Source: Poriferisodalis sp965208895 (GTDB taxonomy: Bacteria > Actinomycetota > Acidimicrobiia > Acidimicrobiales > Poriferisodalaceae). From it: a DNA stretch of 64,000 bases. How positions within the stretch are numbered: position 1 is the stretch's first letter; each line of letters begins with the position of its first letter. The notes below the pieces were generated by a model. That model made no database searches and was not told where the DNA came from. It was given only the letters and a program-made list of their open reading frames with translations. The stretch is taken from the NCBI RefSeq assembly GCF_965208895.1, contig NZ_OZ242363.1, positions 3,844,001-3,908,000 on the forward strand. The letters run 5' to 3'. Positions 51,466-60,165 of the stretch are shown one piece after another. The translations under genes and the position numbers were made by a program.

Positions 51466-51885
51466 ATGGCAGTACAGATGCGGGACACAGCCGGCCCTCG
51501 TGGGGTCGGCGAATCAAACACAGCCGGTCCTCGTGGGGCCGGCGAATCAGATACAGCGTCCCCCTGGCCGGGACGGCTGGGTGCGCCGGCCCCTGCCGAG
51601 GTGTTGGCAGAACCAGAGCCGCTCGTGGTACTTGATGCAGACGGCGAGCCGGTGGGTGTGAGCGGCAGGGTGCACCTCAGCGCTCCTCCCGTGGTGCTGC
51701 GGCGGGCTGACGGGCGCACCAGCGCCATCACGGCGTGGGCAGGGCCGTGGCCGCTGGACGAGCGTTGGTAGGACTTGCGAGCACGCCGCCGCCAGGCCCG
51801 GTTCCAGCTGGTGCTCGACGACGGCACCGCCCATCTGTGCGCCGTCGAGGGTGGCCGCTGGCAGCGCGAAGCCACCTACGACTGA
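51466..51885 (+). pseudogene. imuB: ImuB (Y-family polymerase-like) C-terminal remnant with a stop codon
   Basis: The frame gives SPWPGRLGAPAPAEVLAEP, then LVVLDADGEPVGVSGRVHLS, APPVVLRRADGRTSAITAWA and GPWPLDERW, after which TAG (51769-51771) stands where family members have a second Trp (TGG), and the same frame goes on to ARRRQARFQLVLDDGTAHLC and AVEGGRWQREATYD. This is the C-terminal domain of ImuB, the non-catalytic polymerase of the ImuA-ImuB-DnaE2 mutasome. The polymerase body is missing and two 33-bp tandem units (51485-51550) fill the 5' end. Not functional as a mutasome subunit. Confidence 0.83.
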
Positions 51886-51928
51886 GCCGGAGTATGGCGG
51901 TGCGCTGGCGAAGTGCGTGCCGGTTTGG

Positions 51929-52195
51929 CTAGCCGAGCAATCCTGCGTACAGCGGTGTCAAGAGGGCCACCATGATTCCTGTCATCGACAGCATCATCGT
52001 GCGAGTCTGCTTGGCGATGGCGCTGTCGACGTAGGCGCGCATGCGTTCTTCGACGGCAGCGATGTCATCCTTGGTGGCGACTCTGTCGGCACCGTCGGGC
52101 AGGACGCATTTCATGAGCGTGGCGGCGGGTTCTTCGCCGAGCGTGGTGATGAGTTGGTTCACCAAGGCGGTCCGTTCGATCTCGTCGATAGCCAC
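51929..52195 (-). CDS. Small coiled-coil protein with C-terminal membrane helix
   Basis: An 88-residue protein. The N-terminal 65 residues are helical and charged (DEIERTALVNQLITTLGEEP; ATKDDIAAVEERMRAYVDSA), and the C-terminus is a single membrane helix (MMLSMTGIMVALLTPLYAG). This tail-anchored layout resembles DUF1640-like or small phage-type coiled-coil proteins, without a clear family match. GTG 52195 is chosen because AAGGAG precedes it on the minus strand; the open frame extends 16 codons further. Function unknown. Confidence 0.7.
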   Translation of the reverse strand: MAIDEIERTALVNQLITTLGEEPAATLMKCVLPDGADRVATKDDIAAVEERMRAYVDSAIAKQTRTMMLSMTGIMVALLTPLYAGLLG

Positions 52196-52243
52196 GGGGT
52201 GCTCCTTGAGTCTAGGCGCGGCGGTGAGACGGGCTTCCGGCAC

Positions 52244-52425
52244 CCTGTACGCGGATCAGTCCGGCTGAGGGGGCAGTGCGAAGTCCGGCAGATGCCGCGG
52301 TCTTCGATGGTCGGCACGCCGTGAGGGCCCGGCGGCGAGGCAGGGCTGCAACATATGTTGACACGCGTCTCAGTGCCAGCGATTATCGGAACACCAGCAC
52401 CGGAATCAGCCGGCGCCGGTCCGGG
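52244..52425. other. Intergenic region, nothing recognised
   Basis: Between two minus-strand genes. It holds a short AT-richer patch (AACATATGTTGACA near 52350) with a small palindrome, CATATG. No gene or RNA is apparent. Confidence 0.5.
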
Positions 52426-53817
52426 TCAGTTGCCGTTGGTGGACCAGTGCCAAGGCTCGCTGGGCAGGTTGTACAGGCCGTAAGTCGCAGCGTTCCTCTT
52501 CAACCACTGGAATGCCGTCGAGTTGCGGCTGGTGATCGAGCGCCCGTTGTGCCGGAAGTCGATCGCGAGGCCGCGCTCGTGCATGGATCGACCTGGCCGG
52601 GCGGTAGGCGGTCGGCACTGGTAGGAGGGTCTCTGGTAGATCGCCCACTGGCTCGTCCCGCAGTGCGCCCGGCGCAACGCGATCTGCGATGCGGCGCTGC
52701 GGTAGCCGCCTCCGGTCAGCCTGATCTCGTCACGGGCCGCGTGCTCGAGCAGGTCTTGCACCTTGCTGGCGATCGACTCGTGCACTCGGATGCCGCCCAC
52801 CCACGTCAGCTCGCTGAGGTCGATGTTGTTGTCGATGGGTTGCCCAGCAGTGCCTTCACGCTCCCGGCGGGCTCGTTCCTCTGCCTCGCGCCGCTTGCGT
52901 TCCTCTTCTGCCTTCCGGCGCTTCAGTTCGGTCTCGATGCGTCGCTGCTCGGTGATGGCGCTGGTGACGAGGATTGCCGTCTCGGCGACATCGGCTGCGG
53001 CGTCGTCGTTCCATTCCTGCAGCGCCGCCTGCTCGTACAGCAAGGCGTCGAGCTCGTCCTCGAGCTCCACGAGCACGATGGCCTCTTGCTCGACGGCGTC
53101 GAGCAAGTCCTCCAGTGCGCGCTCGGACTCGACGCGACGGATGTCTCGCAGTTCCTCGGCTCGCTCGAATTCGCGCAACGCCAGTTCCGCGTCAATGGTG
53201 AGGGCCCTCAGCTGGTCACCGGTTGCGTTCAAGTCGCCAAGGGCCGCACCGATGAGGACCCGGATGCGGGCAGCATCGTAGATGTCGCCGGTGCGCACCA
53301 AACCGTAGGAGCCTTCCACCAGAGCGTCGTGACCGACATAGGTCTGAACGATGAGGTCGATGACGCGCTGGCCCAACTCAGAGTGCTGCTCGTCGAGCGA
53401 CAGAACGCGCTGGATCGCCGCCTCGACCGATGCCTCAGCGCCGGCCAAGGCCAACTCGGCTTGGTCGAGATCGGCTCGCTGCTCGTTCACCAGCAGCCTC
53501 AGCTGGTCGAAGGCCACCAGCACCTCGTTGACATCGGCCTGCTGCAAGTCGACTTCCACGATCTTCCCGAGCAGGTCCGCTTGGGCCTCATCACGGATCC
53601 GCTTCTCCTCGGCAAGCTGTGCCTCGAGTTCCTTCTGCTGCTGTTCCAGCTGTTCTTGGCGCTTGCGCAGCTCAGCATCGGAGGGCTGCGACTGCGCACC
53701 GGTGCCGGCAATCGGCACGACGCTCACGACGAGCGCGAACGCGATCGCTGCGACGCCGCGCCGCGCCACCGGTCGGTGAGTCGCATCTCGGCGTGAGCGT
53801 TGCCGTGAACCTCGCAC
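52426..53817 (-). CDS. Secreted peptidoglycan-hydrolase-like protein: coiled coil plus M15 D-Ala-D-Ala carboxypeptidase domain
   Basis: A 463-residue exported protein. The N-terminus (ARRGVAAIAFALVVSVVPIA then GTGAQ) is a signal peptide after a basic stretch. Residues about 45-330 form long coiled coils (Gln/Glu/Lys-rich, then a KRRKAEEERKRREAEERARR segment), like FtsX/EnvC-type regulators. Residues about 340-463 match the VanY/M15B family: GGGYRSAASQIALRRAHCG, SMHERGLAIDF with the metal His and Asp, and the final EPWHWS with the third His. Expected to trim peptide stems in the cell wall, with the coiled coil regulating or localising it. Confidence 0.9.
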   Translation of the reverse strand: MRGSRQRSRRDATHRPVARRGVAAIAFALVVSVVPIAGTGAQSQPSDAELRKRQEQLEQQQKELEAQLAEEKRIRDEAQADLLGKIVEVDLQQADVNEVLVAFDQLRLLVNEQRADLDQAELALAGAEASVEAAIQRVLSLDEQHSELGQRVIDLIVQTYVGHDALVEGSYGLVRTGDIYDAARIRVLIGAALGDLNATGDQLRALTIDAELALREFERAEELRDIRRVESERALEDLLDAVEQEAIVLVELEDELDALLYEQAALQEWNDDAAADVAETAILVTSAITEQRRIETELKRRKAEEERKRREAEERARREREGTAGQPIDNNIDLSELTWVGGIRVHESIASKVQDLLEHAARDEIRLTGGGYRSAASQIALRRAHCGTSQWAIYQRPSYQCRPPTARPGRSMHERGLAIDFRHNGRSITSRNSTAFQWLKRNAATYGLYNLPSEPWHWSTNGN

Positions 53818-54186
53818 CAGGCGCGTCCTTGCTAGGAGGCTGAGCCGAATGGCGCAGCCGTGGCCCGAGCGGCCCGTGAGCGAAGCGAGCGAGAGCGGGA
53901 AACAGCAGATGCAGCAGCGGGAAGGTTCACCAAATCGCGCTTCCTCTGAAGCCAGCTCGGCGCCGGCGCCGTCGAGTGCTTGCGGTCGCCCGTGGTCATC
54001 GCAAGCGATGACCGGGACCTTCGGCCCAAGGTACCGACGAACGGCCGGCCGTGGGTGTCGCCCTCAGGGATTCTCAGCCCGCTCCCAGAACGATCCTGTC
54101 CCCGACAGTCATGGTCACGGCAGGGAACCTCGGCATGGGTGAGGTGATTCGGCCCCTCAGACCCTGCCGGCTCGGGCTGAGCGCGG
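53818..54186. other. Intergenic region of 369 bases with a dispersed repeat and no recognised gene
   Basis: Bases 53864-53899 are one unit of the dispersed 37-bp repeat, flanked on the left by GAGGCTGAGCC (53836-53846). The rest (53900-54186) contains a long minus-strand frame without family resemblance. A dyad TGGTCATCGCAAGCGATGACC (21 bases, split TGGTCATCGC/AAGCGATGACC) lies near 53993-54013, with arms GGTCATCGC and GCGATGACC around two bases: a perfect 9-bp hairpin, perhaps a terminator-like or operator site. Confidence 0.7.
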
Positions 54187-55038
54187 CTACTCGTCGACGA
54201 CGCGATTGTGCAGAATCCCGATGCCGGGGACCTCGAAGTCGATCTCGTCGCCCGGAACCAGCCAGCGTGGCGGTTCGTGAGATCCGCCGGTGCCCTCGGG
54301 CGAGCCCGTGGCGATGACATCGCCGGGTTCGAGCGGCATCACCTTCGACAGGTACGAGATGATCTCGGGAACGGAGAAGATCATCTCGCTCGCACTGGCC
54401 CGCTGGCGCTGCGCGCCGTTCACGCGGCAGATCACCTCCAGCGCGGCGGGGTCAGCGATCTCGTCAGCGGTGGTGATCCAGGGGCCCATCGACCCGGAGC
54501 GGAAGAAGTTCTTGCCCGCTGCCACGCTGTGGCGCTGCCAGTCCCGGACCGATCCGTCGTTGAGGATCGTGTAGCCGCCCACGAAGCCGAGCGCTTCGGA
54601 AGCGTCAATATGACGGCCTGCCCGACCGATGATCACTGCCAGCTCCACCTCGTAGTCGAACTGAACCGACGCCGTGGGCCGGACGAGACGCTCGTTGTGA
54701 GCCACGAGCGTGCCCGGAGGCTTGTTGAAGTAGACCGGTTGCGCCGGTGCCTGCACATTGCCGCCCAGCGGGTACTTCTTGTGATAGTTCGCACCGGCGC
54801 ACAGCATGCGAGCGCCCACGTCTGCGGGAAGGGCGAACGTGATGTCGTCCCACCCACGTTCGGTTGGAATCTGGGCGAGCGACGCCGGATCGGCCAGGGC
54901 GGCAGCAACCGCCTGCCCGATGGTGGTGATGGTTCCGCCATTTGCTTCCCGGCCGTCGAGCCGCGCGACTCCGTCATCAGTCGCGACACCGATGCGGGTC
55001 GAGTCGTCGCCGGCGATTGTGTAGCGCAGCAGTCTCAC
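54187..55038 (-). CDS. Fumarylacetoacetate hydrolase family protein
   Basis: A 283-residue FAH-family enzyme that cleaves or decarboxylates a diketo or hydroxymuconate-type acid. Signatures are MLCAGANYHKKYPLGG near 89, FDYEVELAVIIGRAGRHI near 132 with the Glu-x-Glu metal ligands, GYTILNDGSVRDWQR near 162, KNFFRSGSMGPWI, and PGDVIATGSPEGTGGSHEPP near 240. In aromatic or furan catabolism such enzymes act late in the pathway. Amidase genes follow upstream on the same strand, 70 bases away, so an amide/aromatic breakdown cluster is plausible but not proven. Confidence 0.92.
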   Translation of the reverse strand: MRLLRYTIAGDDSTRIGVATDDGVARLDGREANGGTITTIGQAVAAALADPASLAQIPTERGWDDITFALPADVGARMLCAGANYHKKYPLGGNVQAPAQPVYFNKPPGTLVAHNERLVRPTASVQFDYEVELAVIIGRAGRHIDASEALGFVGGYTILNDGSVRDWQRHSVAAGKNFFRSGSMGPWITTADEIADPAALEVICRVNGAQRQRASASEMIFSVPEIISYLSKVMPLEPGDVIATGSPEGTGGSHEPPRWLVPGDEIDFEVPGIGILHNRVVDE

Positions 55039-55108
55039 GGCGTGCCACCGTACTTGTCGGCGCCGGCTTGCTCGCTGAGGGTGTGCTCGTCGACTCGGCC
55101 CCTGGGCG

Positions 55109-55618
55109 TCAGTTCGTCGCGGTTCGGCGCAGCGGTTCGCCTCCCGCCGTGCGGATCGTGGCCTCGAATGAGTCGAGGTCCGTTCCGCTCACGTGACCGG
55201 TCCACGGCTCGCCGACGCCGAGGCTGTCCAGCGGCGGCTCGACGGTGACCTCCACCCGTGGGCTGTCGGTGCGCAGCACCAGGGTCGCGTCGGCGCCGGC
55301 GGCCCAGCGAGCGACGACATCTGCCCGGCGGAAGCTGATGTCGGCGAGGACAAGCCCTTCATCGGTCGCTGCGAGCAGTCGATGCACGTTGAACAGGAGT
55401 TGGTGCGCGACGACTGCCGCCACGATCAGCAGCCAGCCGATGCCCCACGCGATCGCAAAGCCGGCGCCAAGGGCGAATCCGGCTACCCGGACGATCATGA
55501 TGCGTCGGTGCGCTCTGGCCGTTGCGACATCGGTGACCACCACTGCGCTGCGTACGGTCGAGCCGATCTCGCTGAGCAGTTCGACTGCTCGCTCGAGTGC
55601 ACGGTCCGAGGGAGTCAT
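55109..55618 (-). CDS. Unrecognised membrane protein with two helices
   Basis: A 169-residue protein. Two adjacent hydrophobic segments (IVRVAGFALGAGFAIAWGIG then WLLIVAAVVAHQLLFNVHRL, about 42-80) form a hairpin in the membrane. The N-terminus is a soluble helix, and the C-terminal half is a beta-rich domain (DEGLVLADISFRRADVVARW; ATLVLRTDSPRVEVTVEPPL) like small PH-type membrane domains. Its start lies within the stop of amidase 1 (ATGA at 55615-55618), so the two are coupled. Function unknown. Confidence 0.75.
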   Translation of the reverse strand: MTPSDRALERAVELLSEIGSTVRSAVVVTDVATARAHRRIMIVRVAGFALGAGFAIAWGIGWLLIVAAVVAHQLLFNVHRLLAATDEGLVLADISFRRADVVARWAAGADATLVLRTDSPRVEVTVEPPLDSLGVGEPWTGHVSGTDLDSFEATIRTAGGEPLRRTATN

Positions 55619-57126
55619 CCCGACTCTTGCATCGGGAGGCCGAGGGGGATCAGCCCGTCGGCATCGGCGATTTGCTGTGCGACGGCGAGCAACAACTGCT
55701 CGCCGCCGTGCGCGGCGTGCAGTTGCATGCCCAGCGGCAGGCCATCGGGGTCGAGCGCCGTCGGCAGCGAGACGGCTGGCTGCCCGCTCATGTTGGCCTG
55801 GTTGACGAACACGGCCAACTCAGCGATGCGCCTGGCGCCGTCGGTCGGGTCGGACAGGTAGCCGAGCGGCGGTGTCACGTCGGCGAGCACGGGCGTGAGC
55901 AGCACGTCGTAGGTGTCTTGGCTCCGCGGGCCCCCTTGGACAAGTGGCCCAGCGCTCCAGAACGGCATGACGCGCCTGCGCCAGCGTGCGAGTTCTTCCA
56001 GCGACTGCACGAAGGCGGTGGCCGGCAGCGAACGGCCCAGTTCGGCCGACCACCAGTTGGCGGGCTCGATGTCGTCGGCTGTCATCGGCCGCCCCAGCCG
56101 TTCCGTCCAGCCGGCCAGTTCGGCCGCCATGGCCACGGTGCGCACGACGATCGCGTGATCGGCGATTTCGGAGCTGTACCAGCCGTCAGGTGCGGTATCA
56201 GGCTCGACACGGTGGCCCAATTCGGCCAGCAGGCTTGCCGTGCGCTCAGTGGCACTCCGAACCGGTTCGCTGGCACGGCCGCCGGTTCCCGTCGACACGG
56301 CGATGCGCAGAGGCGGCAACGAGGCTGTCGCCGAGTCGGCGAATGACTCGCCGGGCCGAAGCGGGGGAGCGATGTAGGGATCCCCGGGGGCTGGACGGCT
56401 GATGACATCCAAGCATCGCGCTGCATCGCGCACTGTGCGCGTGAGCATCCCATCGACGGCGAATCCGCCGCGATGCTCGCCGAGCCGCGGAGCGGTCGAG
56501 ACCCGGCCTCGAGATGGCTTCAACCCGATGAGGCCGCATGCCGCAGCCGGCACGCGTATCGAGCCACCGCCGTCGTTGCCATGCGCGAGCGGCACGATGC
56601 CTGCCGCGACGGCCGCTGCCGAACCGCCGCTCGACCCGCCCGCAGAGCGGGTCAGGTCCCACGGGTTTGCGGTCGGGCCATAGACAGCCGGCTCCGTGGT
56701 GATGGTGGTGCCGAACTCAGGGGTGTTCGTGCGCCCGACCGAGACCATTCCCGCACTGCGCAGCAACCGGTACAGGTGGCTGTCGAGCGTGCCGCGCCAT
56801 TCCAAGTCGATGAGAAAGCGCGCCCCGGCGTGGTGGAACTCGCCCGCTTGCTCGCAGCCGAGATCCTTGACCGCTATCGGGATGCCGTCGAACGGCGCGT
56901 CACGGTGATCGCATACGCCCGCACGGCGATCCGACCAGCGCTGCGTCGCCTCGGCGGCCTCAGCCAGGGCCCGCTCGGGTCGAGGATGGATGACTGCGTT
57001 CAGCGCTGCGTTCAGCCGCTCCATCCGCTCGAGCGCGGCCTGCATCGCCTCCGACGGATTCGTCTCGCCGGCTGCAAAGGCCGCCTCCAGCGCCGTCGCG
57101 TCCTCGTTGCGGCAGCCGGCGGTCAT
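55615..57126 (-). CDS. Amidase-signature-family amidase 1
   Basis: A 503-residue amidohydrolase with the Ser-cisSer-Lys triad: GIPIAVKDLG with Lys87, then SAGGSSGGSAAAVAAGIVPL then AHGNDGGGSIRVPAA near 160-195. Members hydrolyse aryl amides, nylon-type oligomers or Glu-tRNA; without gatB/gatC nearby it is not GatA. The frame runs further upstream into a dispersed repeat; ATG 57126 marks where conserved sequence begins. Paralogous to the next gene (same motifs, similar spacing). Coupled to a small membrane protein gene. Confidence 0.92.
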   Translation of the reverse strand: MTAGCRNEDATALEAAFAAGETNPSEAMQAALERMERLNAALNAVIHPRPERALAEAAEATQRWSDRRAGVCDHRDAPFDGIPIAVKDLGCEQAGEFHHAGARFLIDLEWRGTLDSHLYRLLRSAGMVSVGRTNTPEFGTTITTEPAVYGPTANPWDLTRSAGGSSGGSAAAVAAGIVPLAHGNDGGGSIRVPAAACGLIGLKPSRGRVSTAPRLGEHRGGFAVDGMLTRTVRDAARCLDVISRPAPGDPYIAPPLRPGESFADSATASLPPLRIAVSTGTGGRASEPVRSATERTASLLAELGHRVEPDTAPDGWYSSEIADHAIVVRTVAMAAELAGWTERLGRPMTADDIEPANWWSAELGRSLPATAFVQSLEELARWRRRVMPFWSAGPLVQGGPRSQDTYDVLLTPVLADVTPPLGYLSDPTDGARRIAELAVFVNQANMSGQPAVSLPTALDPDGLPLGMQLHAAHGGEQLLLAVAQQIADADGLIPLGLPMQESG

Positions 57127-57173
57127 CGGGCGGGCATACGCAGAGCCGGAAGTCTCCGAGGCTGAGCCCCGGG

Positions 57174-57268
57174 CCCGAGCGGCCCGTGAGCGACAGCGAA
57201 CAAGAGCGGGAGGTGCAGGGCGAAGCCGTGGCCCGAGCGGCCCGTGAGCGACAGCGAACAAGAGCGGG
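57174..57268 (+). repeat. Dispersed 37-bp repeat, two units
   Basis: Units at 57174-57210 and 57232-57268 are identical over their 37 bases and separated by 21 bases containing GCGAAGCCGTGG, the same linker as in the two-unit copy at 2004-2097. The pair lies between the two paralogous amidase genes. The preceding GAGGCTGAGCC is shared by other copies. Confidence 0.9.
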
Positions 57269-57315
57269 GGACAAACGATGGGGCAGCGGGAAGGCTCACC
57301 TGTCAGCGTGTCTCC

Positions 57316-58800
57316 TCAAGCCGTCCCGGCCCAGAGAGGCGGTGTGCGCCCCGCCCATGGCGCGGCGCGCTCCAGCTGGCCGGCGAGCGACAGCAGCATT
57401 TCCTCGCCGGCGTGGGGACCTACGAACTGCACGCCCACGGGAAGTCCTGACTCGGTCCAGCTCAGCGGCACCGACATCGCAGGCTGCCCGGACACGTTGA
57501 ACTGGGGCGTGAAGTGCAGCAGTTCGTTCAGCCGGCCTCGGCCGGTCTCGGGGTTGCGCAACTCGCCGAGGCGAGGCGGCGGCTCGGCCATGATCGGCGA
57601 GACCAGGACATCGTGAGAAGCCCACCATGCGGCGAGGCGTCGCGTCCACGCATGGCACCACTCGAGCGCGGCCACATACTGCGTTCCGCTGACACTGCGC
57701 CCGATTTCCAAGAGCGCCCACGTGTCGCCTTCGACATCGGGCCGGCTCATGGGCCGGCCCAGGGCTTGTTCGACTCCGGCCAGCATGACGACGTTCTGCA
57801 CAGACACGATCGTGCGGAAGTGATCGAAGAACTCTTCGTGGAACATCTCGGCGGGGTGTGAGTAGTCGACCTTGTGTCCCAAGCTCTCGGCGAGCCGCCC
57901 GGCGGCTTCGACAGCGTGACGGCACTGCGCATCGGTTGGACCCCACTCGGAGTGAGCGCACAGGCCGACCCGCAGTGCTTGGGGCTCGCGGCCCGCAGCG
58001 GATTCGAAGGTGTCCGACGGCGGCGGTGCCCAGTACGGGTCACCGGGCCACGGCCGGCTGATGCCGTCGAGCACCCGGGCACTGTCGCGCACGCTGCGGC
58101 TGACGACGCCGTCGACGCTGAAGCCGGCCCATCCGTCTCCTGAGTCGGGTCCGAGCGAGACTCGCCCGCGGTTGGGTTTCAGCCCGAAGAGCCCGCAATT
58201 GGCGGCAGGCACGCGGATCGAGCCGCCCCCGTCGTTGGCGTGCGCGATGGGCACGATGCCTGCGGCGACTGCCGCGGCAGACCCGCCGCTGGACCCGCCG
58301 GTCGAATGGCCGGTGTTCCACGGGTTTGCTGTAGGGCCGTAGGCCACCGGCTCGGTTGTGATGGTCAGGCCGAATTCGGGCGTGTTGGTGCGCCCGAAAT
58401 TCACCAATCCCAATGCGGCGAACATGGTCGCCAGATGAGCTGTGCTCGATGCGGCATAGCCCGCGTCTTTGAGCGCCGCGTTGCCGGCGTGATAGGGCTG
58501 GCCTTCGGTGGTGCAGGTCAGGTCCTTGGTGAGGAACGGGACCCCTGCCAGCGTCCCGCCGCCGGCGCCCGCGTCCCGTGCGGCGTCGTGGCTTTCGGCC
58601 GCCTGGCGGGCATTGCCGTCGAGCCGCCCGATGATGGCGTTGATCTGGGGGTTGAGCCGGTCGGCCCGGGCGATGGCCTCATCGAGGAGCTCGAGGGCCG
58701 AGGCGGTGCCCGAGGCGAACAGCTCAGCGGTGTCCACACCGTCGGGCAGGTCGCTGGCTGGTGCGCCGGCAGATGTGCCGGCGAGTGATGATTCGGCCAT
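57316..58800 (-). CDS. Amidase-signature-family amidase 2
   Basis: A 494-residue amidase related to the previous one. The catalytic Lys is Lys92 in GVPFLTKDLTC, and the Ser motif is STGGSSGGSAAAVAAGIVPI then AHANDGGGSIRVPAA near 160-195. ATG 58800 starts the conserved part; the frame is open 18 codons further. The gene begins 74 bases from a triple LexA-like array that faces a DnaE2 remnant on the other strand, so it may be read from or controlled by the same region. The duplicate amidases and the nearby FAH enzyme hint at a catabolic cluster. Confidence 0.92.
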   Translation of the reverse strand: MAESSLAGTSAGAPASDLPDGVDTAELFASGTASALELLDEAIARADRLNPQINAIIGRLDGNARQAAESHDAARDAGAGGGTLAGVPFLTKDLTCTTEGQPYHAGNAALKDAGYAASSTAHLATMFAALGLVNFGRTNTPEFGLTITTEPVAYGPTANPWNTGHSTGGSSGGSAAAVAAGIVPIAHANDGGGSIRVPAANCGLFGLKPNRGRVSLGPDSGDGWAGFSVDGVVSRSVRDSARVLDGISRPWPGDPYWAPPPSDTFESAAGREPQALRVGLCAHSEWGPTDAQCRHAVEAAGRLAESLGHKVDYSHPAEMFHEEFFDHFRTIVSVQNVVMLAGVEQALGRPMSRPDVEGDTWALLEIGRSVSGTQYVAALEWCHAWTRRLAAWWASHDVLVSPIMAEPPPRLGELRNPETGRGRLNELLHFTPQFNVSGQPAMSVPLSWTESGLPVGVQFVGPHAGEEMLLSLAGQLERAAPWAGRTPPLWAGTA

Positions 58801-58873
58801 GAGCGCAACGTAGTGCGGTTCCCGGGTGGGATCACGGGATGCGCTGTCGCGCATCTGGACGGGTACGACCTCA

Positions 58874-58915
58874 GAACTTCTGTTCTAGGAACTTTTGTTC
58901 TTAGAACTGATGTTC
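58874..58915 (+). promoter_or_regulatory. Three tandem LexA-like boxes at exact 15-bp spacing
   Basis: GAACTTCTGTTC (58874), GAACTTTTGTTC (58889) and GAACTGATGTTC (58904) each have the form GAAC-N4-GTTC, the core of the SOS box of actinobacteria, and start exactly 15 bases apart. They lie just before the DnaE2 remnant (start 58930), a normal LexA target, and 74 bases from the divergent amidase 2 start. Confidence 0.78.
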
Positions 58916-58929
58916 GTTAGTGTTGCGCC

Positions 58930-59298
58930 GTGGGTTTCACGAATTCGGGCATTCCCTGGCGGGAGCTGGAGCGGCGGCTGCCCGACCGGCCGCCTTCACC
59001 CGGCCGGCCCGGTGAGGGCCGGCGCATCAAACACGGCCATGGCAAGCGGGCAGGGCTGAACGGATCATCGCACGGATTGGACAGTGCAGCCGCCGGCGCG
59101 CAGTCGGAGCAACCTCCGCATCCGCAGCTGATTCACCCTGGGTTTCGCGCAGGCTCCAAGAATTGGAGCCTGCATGGGATTCATGGACACAGGAGCGGGG
59201 CCGGCGGGAAAGGCCGTCGTCGGCAGGGCTGGCATGACAGGTTGGCAGGGAGTGTCGTCGTTGGGCCGCCCGATGTGCCGCTCGATGGCGGCAATTGA
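58930..59298 (+). pseudogene. dnaE2: DnaE2 (error-prone DNA polymerase) N-terminal remnant
   Basis: GTG 58930 opens MGFTNSGIPWRELERRLPDR, which matches the typical start of actinobacterial DnaE2 (PPxPWxELERRL), then goes on with a Pro/Gly/Arg-rich linker and loses resemblance by residue about 50. The PHP and polymerase domains are absent; the frame simply runs to a stop at 59298. With the LexA-like array upstream, it is the stump of an SOS-controlled mutasome polymerase. Whether a 122-residue product is made is unknown. Confidence 0.72.
59149..59173 (+). repeat. Perfect 11-bp hairpin inside the DnaE2 remnant
   Basis: GCAGGCTCCAA (59149-59159) pairs with TTGGAGCCTGC (59163-59173) around a 3-base loop. 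No T-run follows. It could mark the edge of an insertion into dnaE2 or be a terminator-like fold. Confidence 0.65.
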
Positions 59299-59320
59299 CC
59301 GGCACTATTGGGTCACGGGG

Positions 59321-59380
59321 CTGGGGCGTCGAAGTCTGGGGCGTCGAAGTCTGGGGCGTCGAAGTCTGGGGCGTCGAAGT
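59321..59380 (+). repeat. Four perfect 15-bp tandem repeats
   Basis: The unit CTGGGGCGTCGAAGT is repeated four times without mismatch just after the DnaE2 remnant and six bases from the 3' end of the TrpC-like gene. It is a multiple of three bases and could extend a reading frame by Gly-Val-Glu-Val-Trp units, but no gene there is supported. Confidence 0.92.
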
Positions 59381-59385
59381 ATCGA

Positions 59386-60165
59386 CTATCCCGCGCCAGC
59401 CTGGGATTCGGCGTCGGCGAGCAGTCCTCGCAGCAGCGCCGGGGGGTCGTCTGCCACTACCAGTGCTTCTCCGACTAGGGCGGCGTCGTAGCCGGCCTGT
59501 GCAATCGCTCTCATCGGTGTTCCGCCTTGGACGCCGATGCCAGAAGCTGCCACGACCAGGATCTCTTGGTCGATCCTGGCGAACCCGTCGAAGTAGCGGC
59601 TGACCCGCACCGCCTTGTCGTAGTCCACGGTGAATTTGGTCGACTCGGGGTTGTCACGCTGGTTGATCGCGATCATGTAGGCGCCGAGGTCGAGGGCCGC
59701 TTCGAACTCAGCCTCGTCTCGGACCTCGGTCAGCACGTCCACACCGAGTGACAGCGCCAGTTCCTGCATCGGCGGCAGCAGTGCCGGCTCGATGTCGGCC
59801 AGGATGACGAGCATCGCATCGGCACCCATCTCGTGGCTGTCACGCACGTCGTCGAGCGTGCGCAGGAAGTCCTTGCGAAGCACCGGCAGACCGGTCACCG
59901 CTTTCGCAGCCTGCAAGTCTTCGGGGGAGCCGCCGAACCGCTCCCTCTCAGTCAACACCGACAGGCACGCCGCCCCGCCCGACTTGTACTCCGACGCGAG
60001 ATCCGCAGCATCGGCGTCGGCTCGTAGTGCCCCTCGGGACGGTGACCGCCGCTTGATCTCGGCGATGACCGACAGCCCCTTTTCCCTCAGTGCGTCAGCG
60101 AATCGATGTCCGGCGACGACCGAGCCGTTCTCGGCGTCGTCGGCAGCCGGATTGTCAGCAGCCAT
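59386..60165 (-). CDS. trpC: Indole-3-glycerol phosphate synthase (TrpC-like)
   Basis: A 259-residue TIM barrel that converts carboxyphenylamino-deoxyribulose phosphate to indole glycerol phosphate. Signatures are VIAEIKRRSPSRGALRADAD with the substrate Lys38, AACLSVLTERERFGGSPEDL, LPVLRKDFLRTLDDV near 95 and VAASGIGVQGG near 206. The usual GINNRxL after strand 6 appears as AINQRDN, so this is a divergent or specialised member. ATG 60165 is chosen over an upstream one because homology starts there. No other trp genes adjoin it; a role outside tryptophan synthesis is possible. Confidence 0.83.
   Translation of the reverse strand: MAADNPAADDAENGSVVAGHRFADALREKGLSVIAEIKRRSPSRGALRADADAADLASEYKSGGAACLSVLTERERFGGSPEDLQAAKAVTGLPVLRKDFLRTLDDVRDSHEMGADAMLVILADIEPALLPPMQELALSLGVDVLTEVRDEAEFEAALDLGAYMIAINQRDNPESTKFTVDYDKAVRVSRYFDGFARIDQEILVVAASGIGVQGGTPMRAIAQAGYDAALVGEALVVADDPPALLRGLLADAESQAGAG

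Noticed and set aside
55615..58800. GatA subunit of the Glu-tRNA amidotransferase
   Set aside because: Both amidases lack neighbouring gatB and gatC and are paralogues of each other in a catabolic setting.
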